From: Zygnema cylindricum
Taxonomy: Eukaryota > Streptophyta > Zygnematophyceae > Zygnematales > Zygnemataceae
Reading direction: 5' to 3'
DNA length: 22,959 nucleotides
Assembly: GCA_037447655.1 (NCBI GenBank)
Contig: JBBHKE010000210.1
Coordinates: 1 to 22,959, forward strand
In this document: positions 1 through 10,228 of the stretch, piece by piece
Position numbering within the stretch: the stretch's first letter is position 1
Layout: each line of letters begins with the position of its first letter
Translations under genes and position numbers: made by a program
The notes under the pieces: generated by a model
Database searches by the model: none
Told to the model about the DNA's origin: nothing
What the model saw: the letters and a program-made list of their open reading frames with translations, nothing else

Positions 1-538
1 TTATGTGATTGAACTTTTTCACAGAGGAAGTTTACTCTAATTTATTTAAGTACTCTATATTGGGTTATGTCGACAATAATTATCCGCGCTGAAATTATGA
101 ACACTAAATTACGTAGTCGTACAAAATCTGTCAGTCCGTATATTTTTGACGTCATTATGACGTTAGTATTATTTGTCGCGCTGAATGTCACTTAATGTTC
201 ACACTGACGACGATGCTGTCAACGGACGAGAGTTAAGCGAACGGCTTTTTTTCGATGCGATTGATTTTTCGTTTAGTGCGATTTCACGTGCGAGCGCGGT
301 TATATTAAATCATTACTTGTACCTTTTTACTTAAAATGTACAATTTTGCACGGTCGAACGTCATCCGTATTCCACACTATTTAAAACAAACCTATATTAC
401 AAATTTTTACGCTAATTAAACCTTACCTAAATTATAGTAATGAAAAAAGTAGAATCGTTTACTCTATTTGATGTCATGGAGTCGAAATTTTGAGCGACCG
501 GATTAGAGTAATTTACTCTAAATACAATTCGCGGTGTA
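1..538. mobile_element. Family A (CACTA-like) TIR element, left-truncated
   Basis: Read in reverse complement, this stretch matches the element at 16407-16824. Shared blocks include the terminal ATTCGCGGTGTA (527-538), the block around TTGCACGGTCGAACG near 345-362, and GAACTTTTTCACAGAGG near 11-28. The left end is cut by the window edge. The copy is longer than the one at 16407, with roughly 200 extra bases in the middle. No coding potential is seen. It is probably a non-autonomous element. Confidence 0.6.
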
Positions 539-539
539 C

Positions 540-955
540 TGTACACTGCGCATCGTTATTAGTGTCAAAGTCACTAATTTGGGTTCTTCGATTTTGATTT
601 TTTCCTCAAATAGGATACATGATTTTAATTTTTCCTTGCTAATTAAGGTACCATACAAAATAGAGTAAAGAACGCAGTACATTATTATAAATAGTGTGTA
701 TGCGATGTCGATGTCGACCTGTACATAAATGTAACTTTCAAGTGAAAATTTTACAAAAAATGAATTAAATTATCACGCACAGCATAGAACGTCGCTAAAA
801 AAAGGGATTAGTCCGACACGTAAACTAGTATGGACGTACGGATATTTAAATTTACAACGGCAAGCGATTTCTATATTTGTACTCGAATACATATATCGTA
901 ATCGCGTTACTTAATATTCCATTTTGTTGTTCACGAATTAGCATAATGCCAAAAT
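540..955. repeat. Second family A-like unit, right end unresolved
   Basis: It starts at GTACACTGCGCATCG (541-555), directly abutting the previous unit through a GGTGTAC-T-GTACAC junction, the same head-to-tail arrangement as in the 11481-13624 array. The subterminal motif ATTAGTGT follows. No matching right TIR was found; similarity fades near GAATTAGCATAATG around 935-950, so the right limit is approximate. Confidence 0.35.
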
Positions 956-1054
956 TAGAATAAACCTTTTTTTTTTTATTAATTAGCATAAATTACGTAA
1001 ATTTTCTTCAACACTATTTAAACTTTGACACTCGATTCGGTAGTATATCGAACA

Positions 1055-1740
1055 TAGTGTTGCGTAAAGCTGGATGCATGGCGATCATCGCGGATGATAA
1101 AGCAGCGTACATCGTCAATTTTTATGATATAATGTGGCAATCCGGTTATGTTGTTAAACCATATGAGTTGGCGATGTTGCACTCATTATTAGCCATATTG
1201 GCATCCTATGCTCTTCACAATTAGACATCACGTAGACGCTTCTAACATCATTAGGGCTAAACATTTTTCGAGCTTCTAGTACACATTTTTCTTTCACAAA
1301 CGAACAATCCTGGGTTAACAACCTTCCGGTTTTGTATCAATTAGTGTTTTGTATTGGTGGCCTCTACAAAAGCATCAAATCATTTTTTTACCTAGTGATA
1401 ATCGATATATGATTCAATATATCGATAAAGGAATATCACAATATTATCGATATGTTGCAATGAATTATCAATATCTATCATGGTAGCTCCAGTATTATGT
1501 TCTGAATAGGATTGTAAAAATCTCAGCGCCTCCTCGGTTAGCATAACCGCACTCGTTTTGTAAATAGTTTTCGTACCACAATTTCATAGTAGTATGGTTA
1601 GGACCACATCCCCAAGTCAATGTTATCGACGATAGCGTTTGTTGGTCTAAAGCGTTATATCCGACCCCCTCACCGTTGAATAACCGATAACGCATATTAT
1701 TAAATTTATCGCGATAAGAATTACTTGATACACAACACTT
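1055..1740. repeat. Possible decayed hAT relic
   Basis: The left edge TAGTGTTGCGTA (1055-1066) and the right edge TTACTTGATACACAACACT (1721-1739) resemble the TIR of the intact hAT element at 2422-7205. The interior has ATCGATAT-type motifs (1400-1480) like that element's subterminal regions. No target duplication is visible and the edges have diverged, so the pairing could be accidental. No gene is visible here. Confidence 0.25.
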
Positions 1741-2413
1741 CTAGCAGTAACATTTTTATCAATAACAAGCACATCCTTTTTTTAAGTACTTATAATCAAT
1801 GTATCGGTTGCGTACTTTATACGCATGGCTACGCGTGTTATGCACTGAAATTTCGTACACTTACATTAGGATTGTAAAAGAAAATCTCAAATCCCACCCC
1901 CCCCTCCCAAAAGAAAACGCATGCATCACTTTATGGTTGTAGGTTTTCGACTTAACCTATTTATCGATGATAATTCCATAACAATAAGGGCATATTGCCC
2001 ACCACATACCATTACCGATAACGATGTATCGGTTATCGAATTTATTGTGATACGAAATTTATCGGTACATAACATTATGTCTTACCCTTCGATCTTAGTG
2101 TCACGATAAAACATCGAAAATATCTGTATTAGGAAAAATTACTTTGTTTGTTTAAAATGAGCTTAACTCTAACAACAACGCTCTAGTTTTATGCAATTTC
2201 ATTAAAAACTACGTAAGTTTTAGGTGAATTTACAATGGTTAAAAAAATTATATAATTTTAATAGTGTCGAGGATCTAATTTATTTGTAATGGATTTTAAG
2301 AAATCATTTTTGAAACAATCCAATAATTACAAATTTTAGTGTGCGTTTGAATCGATATATTATTAGTTTTTATGAAACATAATTCGTTTGATAAAATTTT
2401 AAAAAGTGGATGT
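1741..2413. other. No gene seen; scattered hAT-like motifs
   Basis: This stretch is AT-rich and non-coding. The part at 2005-2075 has ACCGATAACGATGTATCGG and TTATCGGTACATAACATT, which echo the subterminal repeats of the neighbouring hAT element and suggest an older relic. A phrase TAGGATTGTAAAA occurs near 1507 and again near 1867. Short open frames here show no protein similarity I recognise. Confidence 0.4.
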
Positions 2414-2421
2414 AAATATAC

Positions 2422-2440
2422 TAGTGTTGTGTATCGGTAA
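2422..2440 (+). repeat. Left TIR of the hAT element
   Basis: This 19-bp terminal inverted repeat is identical to the reverse complement of 7187-7205. It is preceded by the target duplication at 2414-2421. Confidence 0.95.
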
Positions 2441-2442
2441 AA

Positions 2443-2536
2443 AATTTACCGCGATAATACCGATACCGATAGTTATTGGTTATCGAACGGTCAGAGGTCC
2501 CGATATATCGGTCTGAGACCAACAAATTCCATATCG
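2443..2536. promoter_or_regulatory. hAT subterminal repeat cluster
   Basis: There are repeated ACCGATA/ATCGGT words and a perfect 12-bp palindrome CCGATATATCGG at about 2499-2510, next to inverted GGTC..GACC words. hAT transposases bind such short subterminal repeats next to the TIR. A matching cluster lies at 7030-7185. The binding role is inferred. Confidence 0.5.
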
Positions 2537-2967
2537 GCAGTAACTTTTAAAAATATAAAGTACGGATTTGTAGTACTTTATTTTATACTGTATTATAATA
2601 TGTACATTATATAGCGTGGCATGTCACGTATAAGAATCTGTTCCGTGACTATTTAACTGAAAAATATTAAGGATAGTGCATCACATAAAACGTAGACAAA
2701 TTTAAAATAATACTCTATAGTTCTAAAACTACTATACCGAAGCGAAAAAAAATAAAATGCATTGTAAAAATTGTGAATCAAACAATTTTCGAAAAAATGA
2801 CAAACATATGTACAATGAACAGATGTACAGACGAAAATATTTGTCACACTGCCATCATTTACAACCACCATATTTTGGAACCTACTATAACTAGACAACA
2901 CCTATTTGAGGAAAAAACAGTTTTTTATGATATGGTAAAAAACTAAAATTATATATTTATCCATTTA

Positions 2968-5617
2968 ATGGCTTATCAAGAAATTGTAGGAGGAGAGGAG
3001 GATAAGACACATATTTTTTATGAGGTAGAAGACATTCAAAATGTCAAAGAATTAGAGAACTTACAAAAAATTAAGGAGGAATGCAAACATTATAAAAAAG
3101 GCATTTCGAAAGGAGCAGTATCAAAAGTATGGCAGCATTTTAAGGTGTTGCACGATGGCAGGCATTCAGATAAGGCATTTTGTAATCATTGTGACATGCT
3201 TGTAGCTAGAGGGAAATCACTAACCCCTCAAATTTAGTGTCTCACCTAAAGCATAAACATAAAAATTTGTAATAGGGTTACAAGATTCGGGTACTTAGTG
3301 GCTAGGGCTAGGCTGCTTTAGTTGCGATTCCAGAGCAGCGCAGCTGCGATTTCAGACCAGCGCAGCGTAGCAGCATAACAACTTAGCGACGTAGCAATTA
3401 GGTAGCGCCGCAATATAGCAGCGCAGCATATCAACGCCGCAGAATGTATAATGAGCGGTATAGTTCTAGATTAATGTTTGGATAGATCTAGGTTGACCGA
3501 GAAGGTCCACGTGTACAGTTGTACCGTACTAGTTTGACTAGTAGTTAGTTTAAATAGTCAGGTAGACTTGTGAATAGAGAACCTCAAGTAGACCTACGCA
3601 GCGAGCGCAACCTTTTACTCTCTTCCAAGTAATAAAGCGCAACCTTGTCTACTAGTGCTGCGTGCTCCTACTGTTGCTACGGGAAGATCCTTGGTGATTT
3701 CCGCTGTTCTGTGTGCACTACTGACTCTTTTACAAAATTTATTTGCCGCCGGGAAACTGAAAGCGATTGAAGAGAAACCAGGGGCACTCGAAAACTTCAT
3801 CAATAAGGGAGCTGCCAATACTTTTAAAGACAAACTTATTCGCTGAATAGTTTAGAATTCGCAATTGCTTAGTGTGGTAGAAAGCGTGGAGTTTTGCGAG
3901 ATGATCAACGCGTTACCACCGAAGACATCGATTCCACATCGGCGAGGAATAACGTCGAGAATGCAAGAGATAAGCATAAAGATTTGTTTAAGTTTAGCAA
4001 AATTACTTGAAGGACACACCCTTAGTTTAACTTTGGGCACATGGACTTCAACGACTAATGAATCTTATGGTTCACTAACTGTCCATTTCATCAATTCAGA
4101 ATGGGATTTCTTCCATGTATGCTTAGGGTGTTCCCTTTTCCTAGGGAGTCACATAGAAAAAGCCATAACAGATGAGTATAAGGACATGTTGGCAAGGTAC
4201 AACATTTTTGAAAGTGCGGTGGCAACTTGTTTGACTAACACTGCGGCTACGGGTAAAGCTATGTCGTGTGATTAGCACGGGTGTGTTGACCACCTCATAG
4301 AGTTTGTCACGGGGAAATTCTTTGCAGGTCTAGGTGTGTCAGCACACATGAGAACTGCCATGAATCTAGTTGGGTTTTTTAAGAGCTCCCCGAGAGCAAA
4401 TGACATACTCAAAAATTTTGCCACTCAATTAGGTATTAAGTGGAAGTCATTGGTGCCTGATATATCAACAAGGTGGTGGTCTACTTATTCCATGTTTGCT
4501 TCAATTTTATATTTTAAGGAATCATTATGTGCTTTGATGATTACAACGGTTTTGATAAATGCAAAATTTAGCATTGAGTCATGTATTGTATATTCAAAGA
4601 GGAGTGACTATCTTAAGGCCTTTTATGGTGGCTCAAAGAGTTTTAAAATGAGAAAGTTATGTCACATTGAGTTGGGTTCCTAATATTATTTACGCACTTA
4701 TTAAGGGTTTGAAGAAAGTGGTTCATGACACCTCAATTGAAATTGACACCTCAATTGAAGTTGATAGAAATTCGAAAATTCACTTAATTGCATCCGCAAT
4801 GGTTTCCGATTTTGAAACCCGATTTGGCACTCTTGAGCTTGCGACTCTTCCCATGAAAATGTTTATTGCTTCAGCATTAGATCATAGGACGAAACAACTT
4901 GCATTTTTGTCTTCTTTAGAACAAGATAAAGTTTGGCAAGAAATACTATATGTTTTGTTGGAAAAGTTTGACGCGGAGGTGCTAAGTTCTCAACCTTTAG
5001 AGGTTGGTGCCGACGGTGGAATTTTGGAAAGTGAAAATATGTCTATCGTGAAAAGGGTGGCTACTGAGAATGAAGATGATGATGATATTTTCTTGACGCT
5101 AAAAACAGATTTACCGATGTCTTCGACGTCCGTAATGGAAGGTCCTCCTACAAATTCTGATCATGACCTCACTCGAGATGAGTTCAAGGACCACTTGCTC
5201 CATGAAATTCAACTGTACAAAGGGCGTCAAATTTTAGAGCATTCCCAAAATGAGCCCGGGAACCCTTTGAAATGGTGGGCAGGAAAATGTCACCTTTTTC
5301 CGGCATTGAGCTCTTTAGCTAGAATAGTTTTAGCTATACCTGCTACTTCGGCTCCTTCGGAGCGGGTATTTTCAGTTGCCGGTCAAATTGCAACGGTGAA
5401 ACGGAATCGGCTTAGTCCGGAGTCCGTTGAAAATCTGGTTTTTCTAAAAGGATCTTGGAAAGCGACCGAGTCCCTCATAAATGTTCGTGATGAAAAAGGG
5501 AAGGCGATTGCAAAGGAAAGAAGTAACGATGATAATGCGAGAAATACGGTATTCCGGAGTGGAAAACGACCAAGAGAATCGGGAAAAGTACTTGGAGATT
5601 GGTGGAAATGTACATAA
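2968..5617 (+). pseudogene. hAT transposase pseudogene (BED finger, RNase H-like core, hATC)
   Basis: The N-terminal segment (2968-3230) carries a BED zinc finger: VWQHFKV, then CNHC. The closing NLVSHLKHKHKN lies in another frame at 3231-3269, so a frameshift near 3230 splits the finger. Core coding resumes around 3655-3846 and 3865-4683 (VVESVEF, TWTSTTNESYGSLTVHFI, DISTRWWSTYSMF). In-frame stops are TGA 3844, TAG 3853 and TAG 4273. A further frameshift near 4667-4683 leads into 4667-5617, which ends in a hATC dimerisation domain (NPLKWWAGK, then IPATSAPSERVFSVAG, then RNRLSPESVENLVFLK). Two aspartates expected in the catalytic core appear as Gly (LGTWTS) and Asn (TNTAA). It lies wholly inside the 2422-7205 element. 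The family call is firm; at least five lesions make the gene non-functional. Confidence 0.9.
3286..3645. repeat. GCAGC-rich low-complexity block interrupting the transposase
   Basis: Between the BED finger and the core there is no transposase-like coding in any frame. Positions 3320-3440 contain repeated GCAGCGCAGC words, including a short tandem unit (TGCGATTYCAGASCAGCGCAGC, two copies near 3323-3366), much richer in GC than the surroundings. It could be a transposase intron, a replication-slippage expansion or a small insertion; the sequence does not decide. Confidence 0.5.
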
Positions 5618-5725
5618 AAAAAAAATTAATGTAGTGGTAATTTTTTTTTTGGTACATTTGTAAAATGTACGATTGAAACATTTTAGATTTTAGAGGGTGA
5701 AATTTTAAAAGGTAGGAATTTTACA

Positions 5726-6205
5726 TTTTTCAGATTTTGAATTGGGTGATTTTGGAATTTTCAAACATTGACAATGTGGTAATTGGATTTTAATAAATAT
5801 GACATTGAATATTATTGATGTTTAGGTTGATTTTTTTTTAATTTTCAGATTTTGATTTGGGTGATTTTGGAATTTTCAGACATTGACAATGTGGTAATTG
5901 GATTTTGGGAAATATTACATTGAATATTTCTGGACATTGATGTTTGATAGGTTAAATTTTTTATAATTTTCAGATTTTGATTTGGGTGATTTTGTAATTT
6001 TTAGACATTGACAATGTGGTAATTGGATTTTGGGAAATATTACATAGAAGATTTATGGACATTGATATTTGATAGGTTATTTTTTTTTTAATTTTCAGAT
6101 TTTGATTTGGGTGATTTTGGAATTTCAGATATTGACAATGTGGTAATTGGATTTTGGGAAATATTACATTGAAGATTTCTAGACATTGATATTAAAATGC
6201 ATTAA
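5726..6205 (+). repeat. 115-125 bp minisatellite, four copies
   Basis: The unit starts TTTTCAGATTTTGATTTGGG and includes GACAATGTGGTAATTGG. Copies start near 5727, 5842, 5967 and 6092, giving periods of 115, 125 and 125 bp. Copies 2-4 look about 90% identical or better by eye; copy 1 is more diverged. It lies between the transposase stop and the right end of the hAT element, so it belongs to that element's 3' part. It is non-coding. Confidence 0.9.
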
Positions 6206-6391
6206 AAAAAAAACCAATGTAAACAAACAATGGAAGTGATATGAGGGGGTAATTAACGTTGCAAAAAGAAAATAACTGTCAAAAGGACATTCTGCACGAG
6301 GTATGGGAGGGTGTAAAACGAAGTAAAACCCCCTTGAATTAGAAATAATGATGGATAGCGATTTTTCACCGAAATTGGGGGGGAGGGGATC

Positions 6392-6955
6392 TAGAGGTCG
6401 CAAAAGTCAAAATTCTGCATAACCGAAACCGACCGTTTTTTTTTTCAAAATTTGAGTAACCGACGCTTGACTTGGTTATGTCACGCTCCAAAATTGTTAA
6501 TTGTTAACCGACCGGCGTTTACAAAAATAAAATTTAACCGAAACTCGATTTCTCGCGACCAACCGTGCTTGCCCGTAACCGAAAAATGTACAATATTAAC
6601 AACTGTACGACGTATGAATAAGCCAATAATTACGATTTGTCGCTTTCCCTAAGATTTGCGAAATAAATAGTGTTACTACCGTGTCAGATTTGCGACGCTA
6701 ATCATGATTCACTTACTTCCACAATACCAAAGAGTACAAAGTACAATAATGTTGGATTATATGGAGAGTACAAAATTTTCATTTTTTTTTGGTTTTTTGG
6801 TTAACCGACCGTAACCGACCATTTTATTTTTCTGGTGAATCAACCGACTGCAACCGCCCGTCCCTCAAAATTTGGCCACCGAATTCGTTCCGGATCCGGC
6901 GCGGGCGGTCGGTTAACGGTCGATCACGGTTTCGGTTTACCGTTTGCGACCTCTG
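6392..6955. mobile_element. Nested non-autonomous hAT element (564 bp)
   Basis: The ends are TAGAGGTCGCAAA (6392-6404) and the inverse of CAGAGGTCGCAAA (6943-6955), followed on each side by AACCGAAACCG-type subterminal words; AACCGACCG recurs inside. It is flanked by AGGGGATC (6384-6391) and AGGGGGTC (6956-6963), an 8-bp duplication with one mismatch. Size, TIR type and duplication length fit a hAT MITE of a different family from the host element. It has no transposase coding; the open frame at 6452-6652 looks incidental. Confidence 0.85.
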
Positions 6956-7186
6956 AGGGGGTCTGCGGCGCATCCGGAGAATAAAACGTACAGTTCAGTG
7001 TATTGACAGTTATTTATGTATATTGTTTGTACACATATCGCCAATTGTTATCGATATCAGTGTTATCGCCAATAAAACCGGAAATATCGGGTAGCTATTG
7101 GCGATAATACCGATAGCGATATATCTTACCAATATATCGATTATCGGCTACCCGAAAAAAGGTCCATATCGGTTATTGGCAAATCC

Positions 7187-7205
7187 TTACCGATACACAA
7201 CACTA
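7187..7205 (-). repeat. Right TIR of the hAT element
   Basis: This is the exact inverted copy of 2422-2440, followed by the target duplication AAATATAC at 7206-7213. Confidence 0.95.
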
Positions 7206-7454
7206 AAATATACGCATCGATAAAGTATGAACCATAGTTCAAAAGTAGGTGAAAGTAGGAGCATACAATATGCCTATTGTATGTAAAACATACAATATGA
7301 CCTTAAGACCCATATTGTATTGGTCGAAAAATGAAAAAAAATAGTAACAGGGTTGATCTTCACATCGATCGATAGAGAATTAAACCACATGTCTAAATTT
7401 TGAAAAACATTTGGACAAAAAAAAATATTTTTGTGAGTTTTGAGGTAGTTTTGA

Positions 7455-7548
7455 TTTAAACTGTCATATTTGGACGATCGGACGGTTGTTGATCAAAGTA
7501 GTGATCTAAGAATATCACATGAAAAGCCCCTAACACAACCTACGATAG
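7455..7548 (-). repeat. Dispersed block, inverted copy of 14229-14325
   Basis: The reverse complement, with GTCCGATCGTCC-like and TAGATCACTACTTTGATCA words, matches 14229-14325 at roughly 85% by eye. Both copies lie near a family B end, which suggests the block is part of that family. Confidence 0.7.
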
Positions 7549-7747
7549 GAATATCTGTCATATTAACCTCTGCAATTTTGAAGGCCACACTAAATAAAGC
7601 TGCAAATTGACCATCGGACAATATGAGACGATAAAAAAAAAACATTCCACCATGCCAAAACTTTTACCAAAAACTATCCGTTGGTGGCTGCAAAAACACT
7701 CACTTTGGCGGTTTCGGCCTTTCTGAAAAAAATCTGAACGGAAATTT

Positions 7748-7945
7748 TTGAACTCTCCGTACTCTCTCTCTCTCTCTCATCACACTCTCACCGCTCTCCA
7801 CCGCGCATATTTTTACTCCACCGCACGCATTTCAGTCCACCGCAAGCATTTCAACCCTCCACGTCTTCTCCGTGATTTTGTTTCCTTTCCCTCGAGTGTT
7901 AGGGTTTCATTATATAAAAGAGCCATGGTTTTATACAGCTAGTGT
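7748..7945 (+). promoter_or_regulatory. Plant promoter or 5'-leader-like stretch
   Basis: A CT-repeat (7762-7779) and a pyrimidine-rich stretch with three CTCCACCGC-like words (7796-7845) precede TTAGGGTTT (7899-7907, telo-box type) and TATATAAAA (7911-7919). CT-rich patches, telo-boxes and TATA boxes are common in plant core promoters and leaders. No convincing coding sequence follows. The 64-codon frame from 7748 has no recognisable similarity. It may be a promoter fragment carried by a transposon. Confidence 0.35.
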
Positions 7946-8586
7946 ATTTGACGTGTAACGGAATTGGTTTGAAAGAGATGGAGAATCCTTTGTAATCCTT
8001 TGTAGTTGTTTTTGTCTTTATCTGAACTTGTCATTTTTTTCAATTATTTTTGAATTGTTTTGGCTTTTACTTATTCCCCACATTTTTATTTGTAAAAACC
8101 ACAAGGCTCTTGCTTGTGGATTTTGTTGCAAAATTGGAGAAAAAGGAGTCTAGTATTTGGGAACAAGTGAGATTTGACCTATCCCCATGTCTTTCTTTCT
8201 CACTCATATCCAAACAATAAAATTGAGAATGTTTGTATTCCTGTGTATCCTATTTTCATTCACAACCTAGGGATTGTCGATTTTTATGGCTCTGTTTGAA
8301 ATTTGTTGAGAAAAGAAATGGACTTCTTAATGATTTAAACTTAGCTCGGTTCGGCTACTTCAGTTTTCAGTTCTGTTCTTTTTTGTTTTGCTCAGTGTAG
8401 TATCATTCACATCAGTTCAGCTTATTTTATTTTAAGTTTATTCGATTTGATTCAATTTAATTCAATTCCATTGAGTTCATCTCAGTTCAACTCAGTTTAG
8501 TTCAATTAAAATAAGCTCGATTTGATTGGTCTCGGGAACGTTTCACTTTAGATGAAAAGCTCAGCAATAGGTGTTCTCCATTTTTT
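7946..8586. other. No gene seen; low-complexity (TTCAGTTCAA)-like tract at 8345-8530
   Basis: Intron-like, T-rich DNA. From 8345 to 8530 there is a degenerate run of TTCAGTTC/TTCAATTC words. No open frame of note. Confidence 0.5.
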
Positions 8587-8660
8587 TCTTTTTTCAGGAT
8601 TTAGACTACTTGCAATTAAATCTTCTTTTTTCAGGATTTGGACTACTCGCAATTAAATTT
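8587..8660 (+). repeat. 37-bp tandem duplication
   Basis: CAGGATTTAGACTACTTGCA (8595) is repeated as CAGGATTTGGACTACTCGCA (8632), with a preceding T-run in each copy. The period is 37 bp and there are two copies. Confidence 0.85.
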
Positions 8661-9148
8661 TCTGTCTCTGGCGTGAGAATTGTCAGTGTAATTAGTGTGA
8701 ATTTTACGACAAGTTTATAAGCATGATTATAACGCTTCCATTCTATGATTTCTTGCATCCACGTTAATGCGCCAAAACGTACGGTTTTTACTTCAAATTC
8801 AATTGACATTAAAATAATTTTAGTAAAATTCAAATCAAAAAAATGTATAATGGCCTCATTCTCGACACTTTATGGCTATGGTTAGATCAGGTTGAGTAGG
8901 CAGTAATCCAATTTCTATACTCATCAATATTATTTATTTTCTCCAAAGAACCATAAATGTTAAAAATTAGTGTGGATTTGACAAATGGTAATGTATGAAG
9001 TACTTTTAAGTCAGGTCATATGTCGTCCATTTTATAAGACAGTTTGAGGATCTCTCTTTGTGAAGTGAAAGCTTGTAGCTTTGCAAAGAGCGACTGATCT
9101 CATGCAAAAACCAAATATTTGTAGTGGGATTGGCTTTTCTTTTTTAAA

Positions 9149-9203
9149 GAAGTTGTCGTGGAGGCTATTTGGCGTCTCCACGAAAAGGGTCTTACCTATC
9201 GTG
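9149..9203 (+). pseudogene. Exon-like fragment resembling valyl-tRNA synthetase
   Basis: One frame reads EVVVEAIWRLHEKGLTYRG and ends exactly at a GTAAGC splice donor (9204). Class I tRNA synthetases of the Val/Ile/Leu group have a segment of the form 'V.EAF.RLHEKGLIYRG' in the catalytic domain, closest in plant organellar valyl-tRNA synthetase as I recall it. Only about 18 codons match. Nothing else of such an enzyme (HIGH-type motif, W-P-G-x-D-H-A) was found nearby, so at best it is a captured or decayed exon. Chance similarity remains possible. Confidence 0.3.
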
Positions 9204-9204
9204 G

Positions 9205-9572
9205 TAAGCATCTCTTCACAGTTGTCATATTATCGGAAGTTAAGTATTTATCTCGTTGTAAATAGAGGATTCTTGATATGGTACATGGATACTTAAGATT
9301 TGGGCGTTGTGTATTTTATTCTTGGTGTGAAAAAAAACACTTCATGATTAAAATAATTGGTTATCATGTAATTTAGTGTAGAATATAAGTTTTAGCCAAC
9401 TAGGTATATGCCACCATATAGGTATTTTATCTTATTTGTGTTCAGTATATTTTTTCGGTGTGTAGTGCCTCGACACTTTTCTTTTTACGGTTTGAACAAA
9501 TTTGAGCTTCAACTAAATTTTATAGTTTGACTTCATGGGGTCATGGAATTTAAGGTGTCTCCTTATCTAGCA
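9205..9572. other. No gene seen
   Basis: AT-rich DNA without sustained open frames or recognisable motifs. Confidence 0.5.
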
Positions 9573-9712
9573 TTACTGCTTGAAGTGTTTGAAGTGTTAC
9601 ATACATCAAAAATTTGTTTGAATAGTTTGAAGTGTTGCATAAAACATGTCTAAAGAATTTGAAGTATTGTCTAAAACAGGTGCCTGTTTTAAGTGTTGCA
9701 TAAAACAGGACT
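9573..9712 (+). repeat. Degenerate tandem repeat (TTTGAAGTGTTGCATAAAAC)
   Basis: About four imperfect copies of a 30-40 bp unit containing TTTGAAGTGTTGCATAAAAC, variously shortened. Confidence 0.7.
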
Positions 9713-10131
9713 ACTGTGTGATTTAATAAGGTCGGTTTTGCTTTTTCGCTTGTGCCTTTTTTTGTGTTATGGTATCAATTATTCTCATGCGAACCGGTGT
9801 TCATTAATGCAAATGTAGGTCTAAGTATTCAGGATAGGAAACGACCACAAACCTCCTTCTGTTTTTACATACTTTAATGTGTATAAGGCTATTACTTTTA
9901 CTGACATATTGAAATTCATTTCAATACTTACCAATTGTTAGTAATTTTGATACCCTTGTTCATTTCGGGGCCTAGTGGGATCCATGTTATTTGTTATTTT
10001 TCCTTGTTTTTACATGGTAAGGTGTGGTACCAAGTACCAAATGCCACATGATGTTTTCTTTGTACATTTTGCTCATTCGAACATCATACTTCAAACCTTT
10101 TTCGTGACAGTTAACCATATTGAAACATATA
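9713..10131. other. No gene seen
   Basis: AT-rich, intron-like. The 65-codon frame at 9975-10172 runs into the tandem duplication that follows and shows no recognisable similarity. Confidence 0.5.
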
Positions 10132-10226
10132 GAAATATTCAAGCTGTTTGTTTTTGGGATAGTAGTGCTTAAAATTTTGGGAAATATTCAAGCTGATTGT
10201 TTTTGGGATTGTAGGGCTTAAAATCG
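10132..10226 (+). repeat. 49-bp tandem duplication
   Basis: GAAATATTCAAGCTG starts at 10132 and again at 10181; the copies differ at a few positions (GTTTG/GATTG, AGTGC/AGGGC). It ends next to the family A element at 10229. Confidence 0.85.
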
Positions 10227-10228
10227 TA

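Larger units (their letters stand above)
2422..7205 (+). mobile_element. Full-length hAT-superfamily DNA transposon
   Basis: The element begins TAGTGTTGTGTATCGGTAA (2422-2440) and ends with the exact reverse complement (7187-7205), a 19-bp perfect TIR. It is flanked by a perfect 8-bp direct repeat AAATATAC at 2414-2421 and 7206-7213, the target-duplication size of hAT elements. Both subterminal regions are rich in ACCGATA/ATCGGT and CGATATATCG motifs, as expected of transposase binding sites. The total length is 4784 bp. Inside are a transposase remnant ending in an unmistakable hAT dimerisation domain, a minisatellite and a nested smaller hAT element. The transposase is broken, so this copy is not autonomous now. 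Confidence 0.95.

Noticed and set aside
3615-4040. Minus-strand open frames opposite the transposase
   Set aside because: They mirror the transposase coding strand, which carries the recognised hAT motifs; no similarity of their own.
5726-6205. CRISPR-like array
   Set aside because: The 115-125 bp units are contiguous with no spacers, inside a eukaryotic transposon: a minisatellite.
6452-6652. 66-codon open frame
   Set aside because: It lies within the nested hAT MITE in repeats of AACCGACC; no similarity.
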